64,000 nt of DNA. It comes from JANXUR01 sp038229415. GTDB lineage: Bacteria; Acidobacteriota; Terriglobia; Terriglobales; Acidobacteriaceae. Position numbers and translations under genes: made by a program. Location: assembly GCA_038229415.1 (NCBI GenBank), contig JBBROM010000001.1, positions 248,001 to 312,000 on the forward strand, read 5' to 3'. The first letter of the stretch is position 1. Each line of letters begins with the position of its first letter. This document shows, piece after piece, positions 54,433 to 60,940 of the stretch. The notes beneath the pieces were generated by a model. It saw nothing but the letters and a program-made list of their open reading frames with translations. It did not search any database and was not told where the DNA came from.

Positions 54433-55227
54433 ATGCCTCCCGAGGAAAAATCGAAGCCCAAATCGAAGCCCAAACTGAACCTCAAGCGCTGGCTGCCGAG
54501 CCGCCGCCTGGTGCTGCTCGTCGCCACGCCAATCCTCGCGCTCTACCTCGGCTTCCTTGGCTACATCAATTGGGCCATGCACCAGCCGCCCGAAGCCTTT
54601 GGCCGCGTGATGATGCACATGCCTGGCCCGGCCTACCTCATCATCCCGTTCGAGACGCTATGGTCGCGCGCCCGCGGCGGCACCTTGCAGCCCGGCCAGC
54701 TTGCGCCCGAGTTCAGCCTCGCCAAGCTCGAAGACGGCAAGCCCAACCCGAACGACCGCGTGCAACTCTCAGCCCTGCGCGCTGCAAAATCAGGTGGCCA
54801 GCCCGTCGTGCTCGTCTTTGGCAGCTACACTTGACCGCCCTTCCGGCGGGAGGTTCCTGCCCTCAATCGGCTCTACGACGAATACGGCAGCAAGGTCGCC
54901 TTCCTAACCGTCTACATCACCGAGGCGCATCCCAGCGACGTCTGGCAGATGCAGAGCAACGTGAAGGACGCTGTCGTTTTCGCAAGTCCCAAAGACGAGA
55001 TGGAGCGCGCCTTCGTCGCCGGAGCCTGCGTTCGCAAACTCGGCATCAAGTTTCCCGCCGTGCTCGATGAATTCGACAACCCCACCGAACGGGCCTACAC
55101 CGGCTGGCCCGACCGTCTGTACCTGATCGGCGCCGACGGCAAGGTCGTATTCAAAACTCCGCCCGGCCCCTTCGGCTTCAAGCCCGACGACCTGCGCAAG
55201 GCGCTGGAAGGGCTGAAGCTGAAATAG
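54433..55227 (+). CDS. Iodothyronine-deiodinase-like selenoprotein with in-frame TGA (Sec)
   Basis: Read through one TGA at 54832-54834, the frame gives a 264-residue protein. A Lys/Pro-rich N-terminus and one membrane span (about residues 26-46) are followed by a thioredoxin-fold domain (PGQLAPEFSLAKLEDG). The active site reads VLVFGSYT-U-PPFRREV, with U at residue 134. The stretch after the TGA continues VAFLTVYITEAHPSDVW. This is the pattern of iodothyronine deiodinases (FGSCT-U-PPF, then YIEEAHASDGW), which are selenoproteins in vertebrates. A SECIS-like hairpin lies directly after the TGA. The frame on both sides is uninterrupted and family-like, so a pseudogene is unlikely. The substrate is unknown and need not be thyroid hormone; a thiol or peroxide reaction is possible. 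The downstream half would otherwise be left as an orphan ORF. Confidence 0.92.
54832..54861 (+). promoter_or_regulatory. UGA selenocysteine codon and bacterial SECIS-like hairpin
   Basis: UGA (54832-54834) is followed after 10 bases by a 6-bp stem GGCGGG (54845-54850) with CCUGCC (54856-54861), one G-U pair, and a loop AGGUU. The loop has G at its second base and begins 16 bases after the UGA. This fits the known bacterial SECIS outline and resembles the AGGUCU loop of Escherichia coli fdhF. A competing CCGCC/GGCGG stem (54835-54849) is also possible. Confidence 0.8.
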
Positions 55228-55250
55228 GCTGTGCAACGGGCGCTAAGTGT

Positions 55251-55398
55251 TTGTCATCCTGAGCGGAGCGTGTCGCCGCGCAAAGCGCGGCGACACGCGC
55301 AGTCGAAGGACCCCTACCTTAGCCTTAACGCCGTTGCGACTGCATGAAATAACATCCTTGCCGCAATAGGGGTCCTTCGCTTCGCTCAGGATGACAAC
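55251..55398. repeat. Long inverted repeat with nested hairpin
   Basis: The left arm TTGTCATCCTGAGCGGAGCG (55251-55270) and the segment GTCGAAGGACCCC (about 55302 on) together match the right arm GGGGTCCTTCGCTTCGCTCA plus GGATGACAA (about 55369-55397). The left arm is split by a perfect 11-bp hairpin (GTGTCGCCGCG at 55270-55280, CGCGGCGACAC at 55286-55296). It is a dispersed-type intergenic repeat between convergent genes, and may also terminate the selenoprotein transcript. Confidence 0.75.
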
Positions 55399-55404
55399 GC
55401 ATTA

Positions 55405-55869
55405 CTACCCGCCCATGCTCTCCATCAGCTTCTGCATCTCTTCCGGTGACACATCCTTAACGTGCGTCCCCACCGTCCACATGTGGCCGAACGGATCGAG
55501 AAACGTTCCGGTGCGGTCACCATAAAACTGATCGGCCACCGGACGCCGCGACGTCGCGCCCGCCTTCACCGCACGTTCAAAGGCCACATCAGCGTCAGGG
55601 ACGTAAACCATGAAACTCACCGGCAGCTTCTCTTCCGGCGCGCCGCCCATCTGCGCGAACTTCGCGTCCGCAAACATCAGGCGCGAGTCGCCAATCTGCA
55701 TTTCAGCATGAGCAATCGTGCCGTCAGGCATGGTCAGGCGATACAGTTCAGTCGCCCCCAAGCCTTCGGTGTAAAACGCAATCGCGCCGACAGCGTCGTT
55801 CATGATCAGGTAAGGGGTAACGGTGTTATATCCGGCTGGAATTGGGTCAACGTTTTCAACGTTCGTCAT
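55405..55869 (-). CDS. VOC/glyoxalase-like protein (PhnB type)
   Basis: A 154-residue protein starting at MTNVENVDPIPAGYNTVTPY (GAGGAGG eight bases upstream); the longer frame from 55911 is not supported. It has the betaalphabetabetabeta pattern of the vicinal-oxygen-chelate fold: TVTPYLIMNDAVGAIAFYTE, then FMVYVPDADVAFERAVKAGA, and DRTGTFLDPFGHMWTVGTH at the end. This is the PhnB or YdcN-like group often annotated as glyoxalase or bleomycin resistance. The substrate is unknown. It is convergent with the selenoprotein gene across the inverted repeat. Confidence 0.85.
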   Translation of the reverse strand: MTNVENVDPIPAGYNTVTPYLIMNDAVGAIAFYTEGLGATELYRLTMPDGTIAHAEMQIGDSRLMFADAKFAQMGGAPEEKLPVSFMVYVPDADVAFERAVKAGATSRRPVADQFYGDRTGTFLDPFGHMWTVGTHVKDVSPEEMQKLMESMGG

Positions 55870-55995
55870 GGCAAAAGCCTCCTCAGGCTGGGAAGAAAAA
55901 TGGCGCAGCAATGCAATGCAAGGTGCGGCGCGAAAAGAAGACTAGCGCAACTCGCAGGCGAAGTAAAGGCGAAAATGTAAATTTGCCATGAATAA

Positions 55996-56205
55996 TTAGC
56001 GCATCGCCTGCGGGGGAGCATCGGTAGCAGAATCGCCCGGCTCAAAACCCGCGCAGCGCAGCACCGGCAGCCGCGGATATTTGGGGAAGCGCTCGTCGGT
56101 CAGCCCGCGCTGGCACATCACAAACACTGAGCCGCGCGAGGATTCAATCCGCTTGAAGTGAATGCAGTGAGAACAGAGGCCGTAGGGAAGCGAAGGGGTA
56201 GTCAT
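55996..56205 (-). CDS. Small four-cysteine protein of unknown function
   Basis: A 69-residue protein starting at MTTPSLPYGLCSHCIHFKRI. A longer frame reaches 56358 but reads through the tRNA gene, so it is not used. Four cysteines (LCSHC, then VMCQRG, then LRCAGF) could bind zinc or an iron-sulfur cluster. I do not recognise a named family. It lies about 30 bases downstream of tRNA-Arg on the same strand and may share its transcript. The ribosome site is weak. Confidence 0.6.
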   Translation of the reverse strand: MTTPSLPYGLCSHCIHFKRIESSRGSVFVMCQRGLTDERFPKYPRLPVLRCAGFEPGDSATDAPPQAMR

Positions 56206-56236
56206 TTCTGGAATCGCATCGAAGGCTAGAAAAGTA

Positions 56237-56313
56237 TGGTGCGCCCGGAGAGATTCGAACTCCCGGCCTATTGCTTCGGAGGCAACCGCTCTATCCAGCT
56301 GAGCTACGGGCGC
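56237..56313 (-). tRNA. tRNA-Arg (anticodon CCG)
   Basis: A 77-base cloverleaf including an encoded CCA. The acceptor pairs GCGCCCG with CGGGCGC. The D arm reads GCTCAGCTGGATAGAGC, the anticodon loop is CTCCGAA (anticodon CCG, reading CGG), and the T arm has GTTCGAATC. All stems pair. It is intact, and no integrated element is visible at its 3' end. Confidence 0.97.
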
Positions 56314-56376
56314 GCTACCTATAAGCATACAACAGCCGGACGGGCGATCTGCTGCCACACGAGGCTCGCGCCCGCC

Positions 56377-58002
56377 TCAACCCTCGTCGCTGGTCTCCCG
56401 CAGCTCGCCCTTCTCAAACCGCTCGCGCAAAATGAACTTCTGTATCTTGCCCGACCCCGTAAGTGGCCAGGCATCCACTTCCACCCAGTGCGCTGGCGTC
56501 TTTTGTGGAGACAGGTGCAGTCGGCAGTGCGCGATCAGCACCTGACGGTTCAGCTTTTGGCCTGCGGTTGTCCGCACAAAGCATGCCACCACCTCGCCCC
56601 AGTGGTCATGCGGAATCCCCACTACGGCCACCTCCACCACGTGCGGATGCTCCAGCATGACGTTCTCAATCTCTGCGGGGAACAGATTTTCACCGCCGCG
56701 AATGATCATCTCTTTCACGCGTCCAGTGACGCGCACGTAGCCCTGCACATCCATGGTGCCGAGGTCGCCGGTATGCAGCCAGCCGTCGCCGTCAATCGCT
56801 GCAGCGGTCGCAGCAGGATTATCGTTGTATTCCAGCATGAGGCAATAGCCACGGGCGCAGATCTCGCCGACTTGCCCAACCGGCACCACCTGATTCGTGG
56901 CTGAGTGGCGAATGGAAACGTCCGTCTGTGCTACCGGCTGGCCGACGGTTTCAAACAAGTCTGGCCTGGAGTCGCCCGGCTGGGTTTGTGTCAAAATCGG
57001 CGAGGTTTCGGTCTGTCCGTAGACAGTCGTAAAGTCGCAGCCGAATGCCGCCCGCACGCGCCGCACTAGTTCCACCGGCACCAGCGCACCGCCGGATATC
57101 ACCACCCGCACTGAGGAAACATCGCGCGGCTGCATAGTGAGAGCATCCAGCAGCGCATTCAACATGGTGGGCACACCCAGAAACATCTCCACGCGCTCGG
57201 CTTCCATCACGGCCGTCATGCGCTGCGGGTCAAACATGCGCGCCAAAATCATGCGGCAACCAAACTGCACCGATCCCAGCGCCAGCACCGCACAGCCAGT
57301 GGTGTGGAACATTGGCATCATATTGAGTATGGTGTCGCCTTCGCGCATCCCGGCGCGCGCCAGGCAATAGCGGCTGTTGTTGGTCAGTCCGCGATGCGGC
57401 AGCACTGCGCCTTTGGGGAATCCCGTGGTGCCTGAGGTGTACTGAATCTGTGCCGGATCCCAGGCGCTCACCACTGGCCACCCGCCAGAGTCCGATGCGC
57501 CGGCAAACAGCGCGTCGTGATCTTCCACATCAATCACTTCGCGCAAGCCCGGTAGTTTAGCCGCTACTTCTGCCGCGATTGCAGCCATCGGATTGCCGCG
57601 GTGTTCGCGAACGATGAACACCCCTGCCGCGCGCGATTGTTCCAGCACATACTTCAGCTCACGCGGCCGATAGGATGGGTTGACCGTCACCACCGTCAAG
57701 CCCGCCAACGCTGAAGCGAACTCCAGCAGCATCCACTCCGGCGCATTCGGTGCCCATACCGCGATGCGTTCCCCCTGCCGATAGCGCGTCAGCAGCGCCC
57801 GAGCCAGCCGCTCGCAGTCACGCAGCAGCTCCGCGTACGTCCATTGACGGCCAAGCGTGCCGGTGATGTCCGACTCGACCAGCGCCATCGCGTTCGGCGT
57901 AAGCGCAACCCGCACGCGCAGAAGGTCACCAATGGTCTCTTCCCGCACCGGCTCATCAAGCTGCGCGGCGAAGTACGACTGCGACAGCTGGACTTGATAC
58001 AT
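56377..58002 (-). CDS. Acyl-CoA synthetase (AMP-binding family)
   Basis: A 541-residue adenylating enzyme. The start at MYQVQLSQSYFAAQLDEP has GAGG six bases upstream and is preferred over 58077. The AMP-binding motif is YTSGTTGFPKGAVLPHRG, and TVYGQTETSP, GWLHTGDLG and the C-terminal GSGKIQKFILRE lysine motif complete the family signature. It most resembles medium- or long-chain fatty acyl-CoA ligases of the FadK/AliA kind. The exact acid is unknown. No beta-oxidation genes are nearby. It is downstream of the amidohydrolase gene by about 100 bases on the same strand. Confidence 0.92.
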   Translation of the reverse strand: MYQVQLSQSYFAAQLDEPVREETIGDLLRVRVALTPNAMALVESDITGTLGRQWTYAELLRDCERLARALLTRYRQGERIAVWAPNAPEWMLLEFASALAGLTVVTVNPSYRPRELKYVLEQSRAAGVFIVREHRGNPMAAIAAEVAAKLPGLREVIDVEDHDALFAGASDSGGWPVVSAWDPAQIQYTSGTTGFPKGAVLPHRGLTNNSRYCLARAGMREGDTILNMMPMFHTTGCAVLALGSVQFGCRMILARMFDPQRMTAVMEAERVEMFLGVPTMLNALLDALTMQPRDVSSVRVVISGGALVPVELVRRVRAAFGCDFTTVYGQTETSPILTQTQPGDSRPDLFETVGQPVAQTDVSIRHSATNQVVPVGQVGEICARGYCLMLEYNDNPAATAAAIDGDGWLHTGDLGTMDVQGYVRVTGRVKEMIIRGGENLFPAEIENVMLEHPHVVEVAVVGIPHDHWGEVVACFVRTTAGQKLNRQVLIAHCRLHLSPQKTPAHWVEVDAWPLTGSGKIQKFILRERFEKGELRETSDEG

Positions 58003-58101
58003 GGCGTGCCTCATGTTTTCGGCGTGCTTTACTGAGCTGACGCTGGAGTACTTCACTTCTATGTTCACGGCCCGCAACTTATGCGAGCCAACATCTTGCC
58101 A

Positions 58102-59898
58102 TCAATTCTTTCGCACATCCGGCGGAGTTGTGGATTCATGCGAGTTCATTGTTTCTTGGTGATCCCTCGCCGCGACGCTTGGTGCCGCCGCTCCGTCATA
58201 CACCAGCCGACCGCCCACAAACGTCTTCTCCACCTTTGTACTGCTTAGCTCGCTCGGGCGTACCCGGAAGACGTCCTGCGACACAATAATGAAGTCCGCC
58301 AGCTTGCCTGTTTCCAGCGATCCTTCGTCTCGCTCGCGATGCTCTGCCTTCGCTGCGTTCAGCGTGTATGCCGCAATCGTCTCTTCCAGCGAGATGCGCT
58401 CATTCGGAATCCATCCGCCCTCAGGCTTGCCCTCGCGGGTCTGTCGTGTCACTGCCGTTTGCACGCCGTACCACGGATTCAGTGTGACCACCGGCCAATC
58501 GCTGCCAAACGCCAGCAAGCCTCCCCCTGCCTGAATCGTCCGCCACGACCACGCACGCGAGGCGCGATCTGGCCCGGCGTTCTTGGCCCAAACCTTCAGT
58601 GTGTCGTCGTTCGGATAAGTGTGCAGCGGCTGCATGCCCGCCACCACGTGCAGTTGCCCAAAGCGCGGGCGATCCGCCTCCGAGCACGTCTCTATGTGCT
58701 CGATGCTGTGGTCGCGCCCGCGAGTGCCGTTCGCCTTCGCAGCCGTTTCGTAGGCATCCAGCGCGGTGCGGACTGACTTCTCACCAATCGCATGGGTCAT
58801 CACCGTAAAGCCGCGCTTGTCGAGTTCGGTGACTGCGGCCGTGTATTTGGCGGCGTCCCAAAACATCTTGCCGCTCAGCGACGGATCATCACTATAAGGC
58901 GTGAGCATGGCTGCGGTGTGCGACTCAACTACGCCGTCCAGCATTGTCTTCACCACGCCGCCGGTGATCCAGTCATCGTGAAAGTCGCGGCGTGCATTCT
59001 CGATCTGCTCCAGCGCCGCTGGCGTCAGCTCCGGCGGGTCAAGAAAATAGGCAATAGACTGCCGCACGGTAAGTTCACCTGACTTACGCAGTTGCTCATA
59101 CAGGTCGAGATACTCGAAGTCGCCGCCCGCGCTGCGCACCCGAGTAAGCCCGTTGGCGCTGGCATGGTGCAATCCTGCCCGTAGCGCGTTCAACCGATCA
59201 GAACGTGTCGGCTCAGGAATATGTGAACTCACCACTTCCTGCGCCGCTTCCTTCAGAGCTCCGGTCGCGTCGCCGCTGGCGTCGCGGACAATCTTGCCGT
59301 TAGCGGGGTCTGCTGTTGACTTAGTAACTTCAGCTAACTCCAGCGCCTTGCTGTTCACCCAACTGGTGTGGCCGTCGTAACCCTCCAGGTACACCGGACG
59401 ATCTGCCACGACAGCGTCCAGCATCTTGCGGTCGGGCAGCGCCGTCTCGCCAAAAAGGTCGTAACTCCATCCCCGGCCCACAATCCACGGCGCCTTGGGG
59501 TGCGCGGCTGCGTACTCCTTTACTAATCGCTGCACTTCCGCCAGTGTTTGCACATCGTCCAGATTGATGCCTGCCAGACTCAGCGATCCGCTCATAAAGT
59601 GGATGTGCGTGTCATGGAAGCCCGGCAGAATCAGCTTGCCGTGCGCGTCTTCCTCCTTGGCCGCGCCTGCGCGAAACGACGCAAGTTGCGCCTCGCTGCC
59701 TACCGCAGCAATTCGGCCATTCTTCACCGCCATCGCCTCGGCCCAAGGCTGGCTCGGATTTTCCGTATAGATGCGTGCATGCGTCACCAGCAAATCCACC
59801 TGCGCGAAAGCGAGCCCGGAAAAAACCGCCAACCCAAGCGTCAGCGCGAAGGCAATTCCCACCGCGCGAATTTCACTACTCTTTCTTACTAATCTCAT
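58102..59898 (-). CDS. Exported amidohydrolase (YtcJ-like)
   Basis: A 598-residue metal-dependent hydrolase with a signal peptide (about residues 1-32, ending LAFAQ). The metal site HxH is DTHIHF (His98, His100), and later motifs are MTHAIGEKS, HIETCSEAD and FGSDWPVVTLNPW with the catalytic Asp. YtcJ-type members hydrolyse N-substituted amides or related bonds. The substrate is unknown. It lies 42 bases after the MerR-XRE-cupin regulator gene on the same strand, so they form an operon that is divergent from the TonB receptor: a possible uptake-and-hydrolysis unit. Confidence 0.9.
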   Translation of the reverse strand: MRLVRKSSEIRAVGIAFALTLGLAVFSGLAFAQVDLLVTHARIYTENPSQPWAEAMAVKNGRIAAVGSEAQLASFRAGAAKEEDAHGKLILPGFHDTHIHFMSGSLSLAGINLDDVQTLAEVQRLVKEYAAAHPKAPWIVGRGWSYDLFGETALPDRKMLDAVVADRPVYLEGYDGHTSWVNSKALELAEVTKSTADPANGKIVRDASGDATGALKEAAQEVVSSHIPEPTRSDRLNALRAGLHHASANGLTRVRSAGGDFEYLDLYEQLRKSGELTVRQSIAYFLDPPELTPAALEQIENARRDFHDDWITGGVVKTMLDGVVESHTAAMLTPYSDDPSLSGKMFWDAAKYTAAVTELDKRGFTVMTHAIGEKSVRTALDAYETAAKANGTRGRDHSIEHIETCSEADRPRFGQLHVVAGMQPLHTYPNDDTLKVWAKNAGPDRASRAWSWRTIQAGGGLLAFGSDWPVVTLNPWYGVQTAVTRQTREGKPEGGWIPNERISLEETIAAYTLNAAKAEHRERDEGSLETGKLADFIIVSQDVFRVRPSELSSTKVEKTFVGGRLVYDGAAAPSVAARDHQETMNSHESTTPPDVRKN

Positions 59899-59940
59899 GC
59901 ATACTCCTCGATTTGCACCCGCTAAACCAATATGCGCTCG

Positions 59941-60777
59941 CTAGAACGTCGGCGGCGTGTTAATCCAAAGCACCGCAACTTCCTTCTTGCCGGGGTTCAC
60001 CCAGCGGTGCGGAATGCTGCTCTCAAAGTACAGGCTATCGCCTTGCTGTAAGTGATACTCGTGACCTTCCAGCGAGATGTTAAGCCTGCCTTGCAGCACG
60101 TGCAGAAACTCTTCACCGTCGTGGGAATACGCCTCGCCGCTGCCTGCCTTGGGCGCAATGCGGAACAGGTGCGGCTCCATCACCGCCTTGCCCCAGGCCA
60201 GCAGTTCCATCTTCACGCCCTGCCCAGCATCCAGCACCTTGCGTTCGGCGGCGCGTACCAAGTGCGGATTGTCGCCCGCTGAGTCAAAAAAGTCGAGGAT
60301 GTTCGTCTTGTAAAAGCGCGCCAGCTTGCGCAAGGTAGAAACGGAAGCGCCCATTTGCGATCGCTCAATCGCGCTAAGAAAGCCAACCGAAATCCCCACC
60401 ACGCGGGCAACCTCCGCCAACGCCAGCTTGCGGCCTTGGCGCAGCCGCCGCAGACGCGAGCCGATCACGCGAGAAGCCCCCACATCCGGGGTGGCGGTTC
60501 TGGAGCCATTGTGTCCCTCGCTCTTTAGTATGGGCACAATAGCTGCGGCGTTCAGGCCACGCTCCCGCCGCAAATAGCGCGCGCGTTTCAGCACCCGCAC
60601 ATCGTCCGCGGAATACAGCCGGTAGCCGCTGGCCGTGCGTTGTGGCCGCGTCAGCCCCAGATTTTCCCAGGCGCGAATCACCGACGGAGACACGCCAACC
60701 TGCCTGGCAACCTCGCCAATCTTCAGCGGTTCGAGCTTCTGGGTGCGCGGCGAACTCGGGGGCGACTTGGCGGCCAT
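59941..60777 (-). CDS. MerR-XRE-cupin fusion transcriptional regulator
   Basis: A 278-residue protein with three domains. A MerR helix-turn-helix covers 18-85 (LKIGEVARQVGVSPSVIRAW, then SGYRLYSADDVRVL). An XRE-type helix-turn-helix covers 104-163 (IGSRLRRLRQGRKLALAEVA, then SVGFLSAIERSQMGASVSTL). A cupin covers 205-275 (SHDGEEFLHVLQGRLNISLE, His219, Glu223, His226, His257). Proteins with XRE plus cupin are well known as ligand-responsive repressors, while a MerR domain in front is unusual. The start at 60777 has AGGA six bases upstream; the longer frame from 60912 runs through the promoter. It probably controls its own operon and the divergent TonB receptor. Confidence 0.9.
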   Translation of the reverse strand: MAAKSPPSSPRTQKLEPLKIGEVARQVGVSPSVIRAWENLGLTRPQRTASGYRLYSADDVRVLKRARYLRRERGLNAAAIVPILKSEGHNGSRTATPDVGASRVIGSRLRRLRQGRKLALAEVARVVGISVGFLSAIERSQMGASVSTLRKLARFYKTNILDFFDSAGDNPHLVRAAERKVLDAGQGVKMELLAWGKAVMEPHLFRIAPKAGSGEAYSHDGEEFLHVLQGRLNISLEGHEYHLQQGDSLYFESSIPHRWVNPGKKEVAVLWINTPPTF

Positions 60778-60832
60778 GGGCTTTCCTATTGCAAGTTCGG
60801 AAATTCCGATACCTTCGTTGCGGGAAATCAGC

Positions 60833-60895
60833 TTGACATCCCGCCCGTACTTCTCTAACCTTGCGGGATTATAGCAAGGTTTGTTCCGGCTGCAA
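60833..60895. promoter_or_regulatory. Divergent promoters with shared dyad operator
   Basis: Plus strand: TTGACA (60833-60838), 17 bases, TAACCT (60856-60861), toward the TonB receptor. Minus strand: TTGCAG (60895-60890), 16 bases, a perfect TATAAT (60873-60868), toward the regulator. A perfect 8-bp dyad, AACCTTGC (60857-60864) and GCAAGGTT (60874-60881) with a 9-base centre, covers both -10 elements. It is a strong candidate operator for the MerR-XRE-cupin protein. Confidence 0.75.
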
Positions 60896-60940
60896 GACCC
60901 GCTGGAATCCAAATTTCCTCTCGACCTTCAGGGAGTTCAC

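Noticed and set aside
56206..56358. N-terminal extension of the small four-Cys protein
   Set aside because: The extension (GSAPVAQLDRAVASEAIG...) is the translation of the tRNA-Arg gene and not coding.
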